This document shows, one piece after another, positions 1 through 23,939 of a stretch of 64,000 bases of DNA (its first letter is position 1; each line of letters opens with the position of its first letter). Position numbers and translations under genes: made by a program. Under the pieces are notes generated by a model. That model made no database searches. It was not told the origin of the DNA and saw only the letters and a list, made by a program, of their open reading frames with translations. This DNA is from Oasisia sp. SBJ-2009 (lineage: Eukaryota; Annelida; Polychaeta; Sabellida; Siboglinidae). The stretch lies in NCBI GenBank assembly GCA_964017155.1, contig OZ024863.1:37732038-37796037 (forward strand), in the 5' to 3' direction.

Positions 1-318
1 TGCGTGTGCGTGTGCGTGTGCGTGTGCGTGTGCGTGTGCGTGTGCGTGTGCGTGTGCGTGTGCGTGTGCGTGTGCGTGTGCGTGTGCGTGTGCGTGTGCG
101 TGTGCGTGTGCGTGTGCGTGTGCGCGTGCGCGTGCGCGTGCGCGTACGTGTACTTGTTTGAGTGTGTGTGCTTGTTTTAGTGTGTGTGTGTGTGTGTGTG
201 CGTGTGTGTGTGTGCGTGTGTGTGTGTGTGCTTGTTTGAGTGTGTGTGTGTGCGTCTTTGAGTGTGTGTGTATGTGCTTGTTTGAGTGTGTGTGCGTGTG
301 TGCGTGTTTGAGTGTGTA

Positions 319-354
<36 letters not shown>

Positions 355-372
355 TGTGTGTGTGTGTGTGCT
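1..372. repeat. (TGCGTG)n hexamer tract grading into degenerate GT repeats
   Basis: Positions 1-120 are perfect TGCGTG and continue beyond the left edge. After that come CG-rich variants, GT-rich DNA with recurring TTTGAGTGTGTG motifs, and a TGCG tetramer run near 318-356. Alternating purine-pyrimidine sequence of this kind can adopt Z-DNA. Open frames across it are only repeat translations. Confidence 0.95.
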
Positions 373-936
373 TATGAAAAATAAAATAAAAAGGAACTTC
401 TTCTATAGGGCATCCACGTCTCAGGATTGCTCAAAGCAAATTTTATTCCCTGACAGTCCTGTTCAAGCGAATGCCGTCTCAATTTGTCAACAAGAGTCTG
501 AAGCTTTAGCCACTGAGCCACCATGTACAGGTGGTGTAGGTTGTGCAATGTATATTAAATGTTTGTGAGAGGCTTCTGTCTTAGTGTGTTCAGTAACTGT
601 TTTACTAACACAGCCCATGATGGTATATGATCACTGTATAGTTGTTGAAGACATTATAAACTCGCCCTGCATTGCATTTTCTCCAGCACCATGAAGTTGT
701 TTCTGACAGATTGATAATTATGCGGTCTGGATGGCTTTGTATGTAGCCACCCAATTGATGTTTGTGGAACATTCATGGAAATTCCACTTGATGCTGCTTT
801 AATTAGCTGTTGCCCTTGTTAAGGGTAGAATCAATATGATAATTTCAGCACATGTCTGACTCCGTCTGATATATAGTTGTTGGATGATTTTATTTCCAGT
901 GTCCGTCAATGATTCCTTGCTACTGGATGAAATAGT
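373..936. other. Unique DNA between two repeat tracts
   Basis: Non-repetitive sequence upstream of MIB1. No convincing exon, promoter or RNA gene was seen. The 158-568 reading frame is mostly translated GT repeat. Confidence 0.5.
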
Positions 937-1643
937 TATGTATATGATGTATATGATGTGTATGGTGTATGGTGTATGGTGTATATGATGTATATGATGT
1001 ATATGATGTGTATGATGTGTATGATGTGTATGATGTGTATGATGTGTATGATGTGTATGATGTGTATGATGTGTATGATGTGTATGATGTGTATGATGTG
1101 TATGGTGTGTATGGTGTGTATGGTGTGTATGGTGTGTATGGTCTGTATGGTCTGTATGGTCTGTATGGTGTGTATGGTGTGTATGGTGTGTATGGTGTGT
1201 ATGGTGTGTATGGTGTGTATGATGTGTATGATGTATATGATGTATATGATGTATATGATGTACATATGATGTGTATGATGTGTATGATGTGTATGATGTA
1301 TACATATGATGTATATGATGTACATATGATGTGTATGATGTGTATGATGTATACGATGTATACGATGTATACAATGTATACAATGTATACAATGTATACA
1401 ATGTTTATGATGTATATGATGTATATGATGTGTATGATGTGTGTGTACGTATGATGTGTACGTATGATGTGTACGTATGATGTGTACGTATGATGTGTAC
1501 GTATGATGTGTACGTATGATGTGTACGTATGATGTGTATGATGTATATGATGTGTATGATGTGTATGATGTGTATGATGTGCATGATGTATATATATGAT
1601 GTATACGATGTATACGATGTATACGATGTATACGATGTATTTG
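937..1643. repeat. TATGATGTG 9-bp minisatellite with variant blocks
   Basis: About 700 bp of 9-bp units. Blocks of variants occur in order: TATGATGTG, TATGGTGTG, TATGGTCTG, then TGTATACAA-type and TATACGATG units. Between about 1443 and 1530 there is a 13-bp sub-array (GTACGTATGATGT). Because the unit is three codons long, several frames stay open on both strands; these are not genes. Confidence 0.95.
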
Positions 1644-1690
1644 ATATTGCGCTATATAATTATATACGAAATATACTATTTCACATTCAT

Positions 1691-2291
1691 AACACACACA
1701 CACGCACACGCACACGCACACGCACACGCACACGCACACGCACACGCACACGCACACGCACACGCACACGCACACGCACACGCACACGCACACGCACACG
1801 CACACGCACACGCACACGCACACGCACACGCACACGCACACGCACACGCACACGCACACGCACACGCACACGCACACGCACACGCACACGCACACGCACA
1901 CGCACACGCACACGCACACGCACACGCACACGCACACGCACACGCACACGCACACGCACACGCACACGCACACGCACACGCACACGCACACGCACACGCA
2001 CACGCACACGCACACGCACACGCACACGCACACGCACACGCACACGCACACGCACACGCACACGCACACGCACACGCACACGCACACGCACACGCACACG
2101 CACACGCACACGCACACGCACACGCACACGCACACGCACACGCACACGCACACGCACACGCACACGCACACGCACACGCACACGCACACGCACACGCACA
2201 CGCACACGCACACGCACACGCACACGCACACGCACACGCACACGCACACGCACACGCACACGCACACGCACACGCACACGCACACGCACAC
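1691..2291. repeat. (CACACG)n array, about 98 copies, next to MIB1
   Basis: Nearly 600 bp of uninterrupted CACACG hexamers, ending about 175 bp before the MIB1 start codon. It is the reverse complement of the hexamer at 1-120. The lack of interruptions suggests a recent expansion or active homogenisation. Confidence 0.97.
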
Positions 2292-2292
2292 A

Positions 2293-2464
2293 GCGGCGCG
2301 CAGGCACCTGCGACGTGTCTTGTTTGAAACAGTCTCGTATAGGTACCTACCAAACAAATGACAGGATCTCCATCTTTGGCCCGTGGTTTTACCAATCTGT
2401 GACGGAGGGGATTTTTAGATAGAGAGGGAAGTAACTGGATTTATCCGATACTTGTCCTCCTATA
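2293..2464 (+). promoter_or_regulatory. MIB1: MIB1 5' leader/proximal promoter with short upstream ORF
   Basis: Unique DNA lies between the CACACG array and the start codon. An upstream ATG at 2358 opens a 15-codon reading frame (including stop) that ends at 2402, before the main start. If transcription begins upstream of 2358, this could act as an upstream ORF that dampens translation. No clear TATA box was seen. The transcription start is unknown, so the boundary between promoter and 5' UTR is not placed. Confidence 0.4.
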
Positions 2465-13999
<11,535 letters not shown>

Positions 14000-14525
14000 G
14001 TTAGTGGGGCGGTCTCGACATAGGCAAGAGGGAGTAGGGGGGGGGGGGGGTTTGTGGGTGGAAGTGGGGTTCAGTGCAGCTCACATGTCAATGTTTATAT
14101 GTGTTTTCAGTGACTCAATCTGACGATGCGGTGCCTCACAATGTTTACCTTTCAGCTGTCTCATATGGAAGGCGTTGGACTGGTTGAGAAAACTGTGCTT
14201 TGGTGATGTTTGCCAATTGTGTTACTGTTCTGTTACGCATAGATCCAGTTTTAGATTGCATAGGCATCAACTTGGCTGACAGGAAGGATTTCTACATCAC
14301 CCAACAAGTTTGCCAGACGTCAGATGCAGTGGAAGTGAAACAAAGAAAAGTCGAACTGGAATTGTCAGTGCTGGTCGTAGCAGTGATTGCAAGTTCTTGA
14401 TGCTGTCATGTGACTGTCATGTGACATTTGCTTCTTGGCGTGACAATCAGTGGGAAGCAAGAGTGACATGGAAAGGGCGGTTGAAGAAGATACATTGACA
14501 GGTAGGACTTGATTGGTTGTAGTTA
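14000..14525 (+). other. MIB1: Start of putative long MIB1 intron 13
   Basis: Begins with donor gttagt. A run of about 13 G lies near 14038-14050. Read-through from exon 13 would give a short glycine-rich tail and then a stop. No exon seen. Confidence 0.6.
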
Positions 14526-14806
14526 CAGGGGAACCTCTGTATTAAGGTCACCCTCGGAGTAATGGTCTAATGAGTGAAGTTGGCCTGGATTCCTGTACTG
14601 TGCCATTATGGACATTTTGGTGAACATTGTCATTAATTTGGAAGAATTATTTTAATTGAATTCTTTGTACATGCAAATTGAACTCTATATTTTGGATGTA
14701 ATGATAATTTGCTTAAGTATGTTAAAGAAAGAATTTAAGACTGCCAGAGTAACTGTAATTATGAGGTTGCTCATTACCAAGGTGACCTTAATGAGGGGTT
14801 TGACTG
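14526..14806. mobile_element. pogo/Tigger-like MITE
   Basis: 281 bp flanked by TA on both sides. Left end CAGGGGAACCTCTGTATTAA, right end reading inward CAGTCAAACCCCTCATTAAG, both followed by GGTCACC. The inverted repeats are imperfect over about 35 bp. TA target duplication and CAGT(C/G)-AACC ends fit pogo-group Tc1/mariner MITEs. No coding capacity. Confidence 0.7.
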
Positions 14807-16428
14807 TATTGATGGAGTGTCACTGTTGTGTGTAGTCTCGTACCAACCTATGAGGTTTGTGCAGTTGCTCTGTCTCTTGACACAGACATTGCAATGAATT
14901 GGTTCTTGCCAGTTTCATATCATATTATATATGTCAAAGAAGAATTCACAACTTTTGGGCACCGTTATGGGTGATAAATTGAACTCATGATGTAAGTAGT
15001 TAATTACGATGACATATGTTGACTTACATTACCTATGCTTGTTGAAATGATCTGTTTATTATGTAATCCAGTGCCAAACCATCAAAAATGTATGTCAGTA
15101 CTGCCGTGTTCAGCCTTCGTCATCATCTTCCCCTTGTTCCCTTGTGGGATGGGTCCACGACACTGGAGAGCTTCTACTTTTCTTACCAGTTCTCCCCTCA
15201 ACTCTTCACGGTTGCCACCCAGTTAGACTGTATATGCCAGCCCTCTTCAGGTTTCGTTTTATGCTGTTGTGTCACCTCTGCCTAGGTCTCCCGCTATGCT
15301 GTTTGCCACTCTTGGCTACTTTCCCTGGTCATTTTGACATTTTCCCTTCAGCCATTCTTTGTACGTGTCCTGCCCATTATGTGTTCAAACATTGTGGCCT
15401 CAATTAGATATCTTTAAAATAGAACGTAAGGCAACTATAATTATGCGAAGACTGCATGTGAGACAGATTGATTTAGCAACGTCACGTTGTTGGTGAGGAA
15501 AACCCTGACAGAGATCAGTACTAGATTCATCTACTGTGAGGAAGTGATGTCTTCGCTGCCTCACTTCAAAAGCTTTGTTGTTATTAAGTTGTGATCATGG
15601 TGATGACAATAACTTGAGCTGACAAAATATGGGTTGTTATTAAGTTGTGTTCATGGTGATGACAATAAGTCGAGCTGGTGTCCTCGAATCATAGTGCCTT
15701 CAACTTTGCTCTAATCACATTTGTTGCAATTCCTAGAATATGGTTTAGAGTCTGTTATGTCTATGGCTGATGTCTACGTCACAGGGCTGGTACCAATATA
15801 GTTTTTCTCTACTTCAGTAACGGTTTAAGTGATTGGAAAAAAGCTACTAATCTAGATGTAATCTTTATAAATTGTGCTTGAAGTACATGTAAAAAACTTA
15901 ATAATTTTATGTATGTTGATGCTGGATTCGGTTAAGTTTATAGCTGGAAATATAAAGTTGGGGAGGGAGAAATATAAGGAGAAGGGGAAAGATGACGAGG
16001 AAGAGGAAAAAGACAAGGAGAAAAATGATGGGAATCTGGGGAAATAGGGGGCTGAGGAGGAGGATATTGAATGGTTGACAGTGTCAGTTGTTCTTCATGT
16101 GGATGCTGTCAGTGTCATAGGCCCCGATGACACTTGTGACAGTGAATGTCTCTTAGGCTTGTGTTAATTGTCTGCAGTAGAGGTTGTCTCCGAGACTGAT
16201 TCAGAGACTGACAGATGTCTCTCTCCTCTCTCAGTTGCTGTCTCTTGAGACTGTGGGAGACAACTTGTCACATGGCTCTTCCTTAGTGTTGATTGTTAGA
16301 CCAGAAATCATATATTTCACTGGTCCATAATGACACTGATTAACATCTGTCATGTAAAGCCTTTCTCAGCGAGGGCTTTTCTCGATTAAAGAGTACTGAT
16401 AGTAAGGATAAAAATCACACAACGTTAA
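14807..16428. other. Non-coding DNA with small repeats
   Basis: No gene recognised. Contains a tandem duplication of about 45 bp (TTGTTATTAAGTTGTG near 15578 and again near 15633), a purine-rich tract (about 15955-16068), and a degenerate palindrome (16186-16265). Confidence 0.5.
16186..16265. repeat. Degenerate palindrome of GAGAC/GTCTC motifs
   Basis: Starts GTTGTCTCC and ends GGAGACAAC, nine perfectly paired bases, with further alternating GAGAC and GTCTC motifs inside. A hairpin of about 80 bp is possible on either strand. Confidence 0.5.
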
Positions 16429-16560
16429 GCATTCCTATTTCTGGCTGAAGTACATAAATTATTTCAGCCGCTGCAAGAATGCAAGATAAATGTACTTTCT
16501 TCCACAAGTTGTGTCACGATTACGTCATACAGTAGTGGTTTAAAGAAACATTGCACTTAA
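16429..16560 (+). repeat. Dispersed hairpin element, copy B
   Basis: Outer stem GCATTC/GAATGC (16429-16434, 16477-16482). Inner stem GGCTGAAGTA/TATTTCAGCC (16443-16452, 16460-16469) with one G-U pair. The reading frame starting AFLFLAEVHKLFQPLQECK is retained. Confidence 0.8.
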
Positions 16561-16796
16561 TTTTGTGTGCTAAATAGTCATGTGATCATTTCATCTATAG
16601 TCATGTTTATGGTGCAATACAATATGTTAATGTTTCACCTTATGTCGTGCAGCTAAACTGTAAATGTGTACCAGTTGTGGCATATCATCTTGTTACCAAA
16701 AAGCATACATTTATAGGCTAATTTATGTTTGCATTACCTAAATCATTGAATTTATTTGAGGTGTGGTTGGTTTTATTGAGGGCAGATGGGCTGATG

Positions 16797-17105
16797 AAGC
16801 ATTCCTATTTCTGGCTGAAGTACATGAATTACTTCAGCCGCTGCAAGAATGCAAGATAAATGTAATTTTATCCACAAGTTGTGTGACTTTCTATGTCATA
16901 CAGGAATGGTTTAAATGGAACATTAACAGAACAAATTATGGAAATTATGGGTAAACTACAAATGTACAAATGAAGTGATTGTTTCAAATTCTGCAAAAAA
17001 GTCAAGGTACTTTACTTTCTCCACATGTATTATACTAGGAATATTTTAGTAAGAATATTGATAGAATAAATTCTGCAAATACAAGATGTATGACTTTTTA
17101 TGTTG
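16797..17105 (+). repeat. Dispersed hairpin element, copy C, with degenerate tail
   Basis: Outer stem 16799-16804/16847-16852 and inner stem GGCTGAAGTA/TACTTCAGCC at 16813-16822/16830-16839, identical to copy A. Frame reads DEAFLFLAEVHELLQPLQEC. Sequence continues with TTTCAAATTCTG, shared with 12805, and runs into the satellite array. Confidence 0.75.
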
Positions 17106-19012
17106 CACAGGAATGGTTTATAAGGAATATCATTTGAATAAATATAACTAGTTATGTGTAAACAACTAATGAAACAAGAAAGCATTCCTATTTCTGGCTG
17201 AAATACATGAATTATTTCAGCCGCTGCAAGAATGCAAGATAAATGTACTTTATCCCACAAGTTGTGTGACTTACTATGTCATACAATAATGGTTTGTAAG
17301 AAACAGTGATAGATTAAATATGATTAGTTATATGTATGTATTATGTAAACAACTAATGAAATAAGAAAGGATTCCTATTTCTGGCTGAAATGCATCAATT
17401 ATTTCAGCCGCTGCAAGAATGCAAGATAAATGTACTTTCTTCGATAAATTGTATGACTTTCTCTGTCATACAGGAATCTTTGTAAGAAACATTGATAGAA
17501 TAAATATGATTAGTTATAAACATCTAATGAAACAAGAATGCGTTCCTATTTCTGGCTGAAATACATGAATTATTTCAGCCGCTGCAAGAATGCAAGATAA
17601 ATATGCTTTCTTCCACAAATTGTATGATTTCCTATGTCATACAGGAATGGTTTGTAAGAAACATTGATAGAATAAATATGATTAGTTATAATATTATATG
17701 TAAACATCTAATGAAACAAGAAAGCATTCCTATTTCTGGCTGAAATACATGAATTATTTCAGCCGCTGCAAGAATGCAAGATAAATGTACTTTATCCCAC
17801 AAGTTGTGTGACTTACTATGTCATACAATAATGGTTTGTAAGAAACAGTGATAGATTAAATATGATTAGTTATATGTATGTATTATGTAAACAACTAATG
17901 AAATAAGAAAGGATTCCTATTTCTGGCTGAAATGCATCAATTATTTCAGCCGCTGCAAGAATGCAAGATAAATGTACTTTCTTCGATAAATTGTATGACT
18001 TTCTCTGTCATACAGGAATGGTTTGTAAGAAATATTGATAGAATAAATATGATTAGTTATAAACATCTAATGAAACAAGAATGCGTTCCTATTTCTGGCT
18101 GAAATACATGAATTATTTCAGCCGCTGCAAGAATGCAAGATAAATATGCTTTCTTCCACAAATTGTATGATTTCCTATGTCATACAGGAATGGTTTGTAA
18201 GAAACATTGATAGAATAAATATGATTAGTTATAATATTATATGTAAACATCTAATGAAACTAGAAAGCATTTCTATTTCTGGCTGAAATACATGAATTAT
18301 TTCAGCCGCTGCAAGAATGCAAGATAAATATGCTTTCTTCCACAAATTGTATGACTTTCTATGTCATACAGGAATGGTTTGTAAGAAACATTGATAGAAT
18401 AAATATGATTAGTTATAATATTATATGTAAACATCTAATGAAACTAGAAAGCATTCCTATTTCTGGCTGAAATACATGAATTATTTCAGCCGCTGCAAGA
18501 ATGCAAGATAAATATGCTTTCTTCCACAAATTGTATGACTTTCTATGTCATACAGGAATGGTTTGTAAGAAACATTGATAGAATAAATATGATTAGTTAT
18601 AATATTATATGTAAACATCTAATGAAACAAGAATGCGTTCCTATTTCTGGCTGAAATACATGAATTATTTCAGCCGCTGCAAGAATGCAAGATAAATATG
18701 CTTTCTTCCACAAATTGTATGACTTTCTATGTCATACAGGAATGGTTTGTAAGAAACATTGATAGAATAAATAGGATTAGTTATATATGTAAACATCTAA
18801 TGAAACAAGAATGCGTTCCTATTTCTGGCTGAAATACATGAATTATTTCAGCCGCTGCAAGAATGCAAGATAAATGTACTTTATCCCACTAATTGTATGA
18901 CTTTCTATGTCATACAGGAATGGTTTATAAGAAACATTGATAGAATAAATATGATTAGTTATACAGTTATACAGTAAACAACTGGTGAAATAAGATTCCT
19001 ATTTCTGGCTGA
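17106..19012 (+). repeat. Hairpin satellite, about 184-bp monomers, 10 full copies
   Basis: Monomers start (conserved stem) near 17182, 17369, 17541, 17724, 17911, 18083, 18267, 18451, 18635 and 18813, with a broken copy near 18992. Spacing is 171-188 bp. The first three monomers repeat as a block: 17182, 17369 and 17541 each recur 542 bp later, so part of the array is a three-monomer higher-order repeat. Every full copy holds TATTTCTGGCTGAAAT...ATTTCAGCCGCTGCAAGAATGC. A second stem TATGAC/GTCATA lies about 60 bp downstream. Not a CRISPR array: units are too long and there are no unique spacers. Confidence 0.95.
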
Positions 19013-19758
19013 AATACACAACTACAATCAAATACATTATCTATAAACAGGATTCTGACAAAGCATCTGACTTTATCTAGGTGGATGTATGTATCATGAA
19101 GAAGTGATAGAATGACAACTTCTACTCCCGCATTCCTCTTGTAAGCAAACTACCGAGGGTCAAGTTTGCCTTCTGTCTGTTTAAGTAAGCAGTGCAACAT
19201 TATTTTAGTTGTTCTCTATCTCTCTAAAGCAATATAGCTACACAGAATATGGTACGGTATAACATAAAGAGTATCCTTATTAAAATACTTTCTGTTTTGC
19301 TTTTCTGTTCTCACGTCCATATCTGAATGGGGTGTGTCGTAAAGGAGCCAATATGAACAGACATAACCCACCCATCTGAGATATATTTGCATGGCTTATG
19401 CCAGAGTGAAGCTTTGACACACTTGGTGATCAGTCATGTGCCTCTAACTCAGTGTCCTTGAGAACGGACACAATGCTCAGCTTGTGGTTATTTATTCTGG
19501 GTCGTAGTTCTACATGGCTATGAGAAATAGTGACATTTATGTGCACCAGGTTGCGCCACCAGTCTTGGGTGTTGGTGGTTGCCCGGCCGGTCTGTGTTGC
19601 CATAGCAACATCATGTGCTGTGGAACCTTCCTAGGAGTACTTGAAATTATGTAGGTGCACATAAGGGTGTGCCCTCTAGAGGGTAGTGGTGGGTGGGAGG
19701 ATGGCAGCTTACTGGCTTGCGAGGCTGTGTGAATATAATTATAATTATATGTTTTGTT

Positions 19759-19762
<4 letters not shown>
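19013..19762. other. Non-coding DNA
   Basis: No exon, repeat or RNA gene recognised between the satellite and the next TA array. Confidence 0.5.

Positions 19763-19808
<46 letters not shown>
19763..19808. repeat. (TA)n array, left side of LTR-like insertion
   Basis: Perfect TA dinucleotides immediately before the TGTCAAGG boundary. Confidence 0.95.
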
Positions 19809-20617
<809 letters not shown>

Positions 20618-20696
20618 CCTGTTACAGTAAATGAGTTTTGTTTTATGGGCTAATTATAAGGGCCCGTTGTATTACATGCTATTCGAACAATGACAG

Positions 20697-20964
20697 GTGG
20701 GTGGGTGGGTGGGTGGGTGGGTGGGTGGGTGGGTGGGTGGGTGGGTGGGTGGGTGGGTGGGTGGGTGGGTGGGTGGGTGGGTGGGTGGGTGGGTGGGTGG
20801 ATGGATGGATGGATGGATGGATGGATGGATGGATGGATGGATGGATGGATGGATGGATGGATGGATGGATGGATGGATGGATGGATGGATGGATGGATGG
20901 ATGGATGGATGGATGGATGGATGGATGGATGGATGGATGGATGGATGGATGGATGGATGGATGG
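20697..20964. repeat. (GGGT)n-(GGAT)n compound tetranucleotide array
   Basis: About 25 GGGT units to about 20800, then about 41 GGAT units. The GGGT half has regular runs of three G and could form G-quadruplexes. Open frames on both strands are repeat translations. Confidence 0.97.
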
Positions 20965-23832
20965 TCAACAACAGTGTGATACAACATAACAGACTACACA
21001 GTACAGCCTGCTGTTGCTGCTGAAGGGACATAGCATAATTCATGTCACTTCTAAGTTACATGACTGTATTATTATGCTAACAAGAGAAGATGAGGACAGA
21101 GGATGTGCGGAGGTCCATGCTGGCATGTTTACAAAACTCCAATCTCACGGCTAGTTAGTTCAGCCATTAGATGCATGGATTATTTATTCAAATCGCCCAC
21201 CTACGCTATGAGGCTGTGTTTAATTAGTTCAGTTTCCTCCTTTAATGTTTAATGATGCTTGTGGCAATGTCCTTTTGTGCAAGACTAAGGTTCAACACAG
21301 CCTTCATTGCAGCTCAAGATAAGCAATATTTTGTTCAGTTGTCTGTCTTACTTTGTAGTCATCAAGTCATCACCCCCAGGAAATATTTATCCCAAGGTTA
21401 GGATACTGCGACATGGGTTGTAGAGATGAATACAAGTGTAGAGTGCTGGCAGAGTTAACATGTGGTGGTCTGACACTATCTAAGGACAATGGTTGTTTGT
21501 GCAAAGCTAGAGGAAGCTGACATAGCAGCACAGGGGCCTAGGGACAACATTTCAAATTTTAGGTTTATTTCGTTGAGACAAATGTCACTTAAAATCCAAT
21601 CAATGAAGAGGTGTGATTTGTCGTTCTGTAATCAAATTTCACAGTCTGTTAAAATGAAGACAGACATGCCTGCTCATGATTCAACTTAGCTTCAGGCATT
21701 CACAAACATCTTGGCCTGGTACTGACAACAATTGTGCCTGCAACAGATTACCAGTCTGTATAGTATGCATAACACCCAAAATACACTTCAGGAATGCCAT
21801 GCATACAATAAACTTCTGCAAAAAAGTTTACTAGGCAGTAGGCACACATACAAATTTACTTGGTATGGAATCATTGTACTATTTCTTGCATGGTGCTGAT
21901 TGAACTTAATCACTTTATTGAGTGATAACAACAAACAATATAGAATACGACTACGTACACAGGTTATATACATACAAATCATAGTAGACATACGTTTCTT
22001 ACATGTCATCACGCCACTGTCATTTTCTACTACAATTATGCATTTTGAATAATGAATACATGTAACATAATAATGTTGTAATGTTTCTGTATGTGTTTAT
22101 ATATTTTCACATGTTGTACCTGGGGGACATAGTTTCGTTAATCATTGATCTTAAATGAATTAAATAATCAATCAAACAAATGGAAGACAGCCTAAATTTG
22201 ACAGCATGTGACATGAATGATCATATCTCATTCCGGCTTGACTGTACATGTGCATGATAACATTACATATGTAGGCAGACATATGACTCCAACACGACGC
22301 CATCCGGGGACAGAATACTGGCAGACTCCGCCGAATGAGCATGTTTATGGGTGCTTGCTGCTGTGTATCGATTGCATATTTTAGCGCATTAATATAAGAG
22401 TGCATTAGCCTGGACAGTGCATTCCGCCAGTCGGTGTCTGTCGTCCCATGAGTTCACGTGGCCCGTGTAATCCCCCTCCCACTGTAGCCAGGGTCAAGGA
22501 CACAGCAGGCTTGTGGCACAATAGACTTCTCTCAAGTATTGTCCAAAAACTGGGCATTGAAATAACAGGTGGTCAGTTGCTCAATATCTGCATTTGCATC
22601 TTGTCGATTGATTGTGAATATCTGTGCATACATTCCAGCATCTTAGCTGGCAAATGGCAAAAGATTAACTACATTTTAACGTCTTTGAAAGGAGTACTTA
22701 ATAAAAACAAAAAGTCTTAAATATATAATACACTGAAATTCCAAACTATAAAATATGTAAGGTTGAAAATGTGTGTAAAATTAAAACGTTAAAAGCAGGC
22801 TCTAAAATATGCCCAAACATATCTCTAAAAATATACGAGCAACTGGACCAGACGTTCTGCCTATGTCATGCAGTTAGTAAAATTCCTATGACAAGATTGG
22901 TAGAAGTTCAATTAAAATACTTTCCTGCTAATACCCTATGACTTGTGTGTGTGTCCCCAGTTTGAGGTAGTTTGAATTGGTGGCACAGGTGGTTCCTCTA
23001 ATCAGGTCGGGCCGTGTTGTCAGCGGGGGCAGGTATCCCAGGAGGCACTGCTTCATGAATCTGTGATGACGGCCAGTGGAAATGTTGTAATGTGGAAAAT
23101 AGTACACATGCACTGAATTACAAATGTTGTACGTAAGGACATTTCCTTGCTGAATTAACTTTGGTTTTCTGTAACTCAAAAAGAGAGCACTCATGACTGT
23201 TCAGTGGTGACTACAACTTCAAAAAAATTGAACTGTTAACGTATCAAGTCCACTGAATATGGATATGAAATTTTTTCATTTGATTGTTAGGCATGTAGAC
23301 AAAAATAGTAAAAACCATCTCATTGGTCATTTGTCCACTCTCTGATTTACTAGGATGGTAGATCTGCATTTGTCTCAGTTGAAACGCAGCTTCAAACACT
23401 ATACATTTAATAAAACTAAATATATTGTTATATGGTAAAAAAAAGGGTTAAATAAAATATTTTACCAATATTACGTTTCCTTGCAGATTAATCCCACCTC
23501 GGAGAAACAGTTAGTGTTTGCCATCTGGTTCTGTGTGAATAATTTGGCAGGGAATGTGAGTGAGTTGGGTTGTCACTTAACGTTGCAGCCTGTTCATATC
23601 TCTGTTGTTGTTTTATTGAGTATTTGCTAGGTGCTTTATCACTTCACGTCAGTCCCTGTGTCTTTGGCATTTTGCGCAGACGAACAAATCACCAGTTTAT
23701 AATGCATATTTTATTATGTTTCCATCGAACACCAGCACAGATGAGTGGTTCATCACTAACACAACAAAACAGTTCCCATTGGAGTTCCCTGTGTTTCATT
23801 TTTTCATATATACTATATATATTATTATATAT
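20965..23832. other. Non-coding DNA
   Basis: No exon, terminal-repeat element or RNA gene recognised. Several short open frames (up to 90 codons) have no family resemblance. Confidence 0.45.
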
Positions 23833-23851
23833 TATTATATATTATGTATAT

Positions 23852-23936
<85 letters not shown>
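23833..23936. repeat. (TA)n array
   Basis: About 100 bp of TA with a few interruptions. Confidence 0.95.

Positions 23937-23939
<3 letters not shown>

Noticed and set aside
936..2422. Long open frames up to 473 codons on both strands
   Set aside because: They are translations of the 9-bp and CACACG arrays (CVCVCV, HTHHTH, RTRTRT) and are open only because the repeat units are multiples of three.
14000..14123. MIB1 as a naturally truncated gene ending after exon 13
   Set aside because: Exon 13 ends in a proper donor within an ankyrin repeat; the glycine-rich read-through is ordinary intron sequence.
17106..19012. CRISPR array or miRNA cluster
   Set aside because: The units are about 184 bp without unique spacers and the DNA is eukaryotic. 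The hairpin stem (10 + 6 bp with a large internal loop) is too short for a typical miRNA precursor.
20638..21043. WVGGWVGG / HPSIHPSI repeat proteins
   Set aside because: Translations of the GGGT/GGAT tetranucleotide array.
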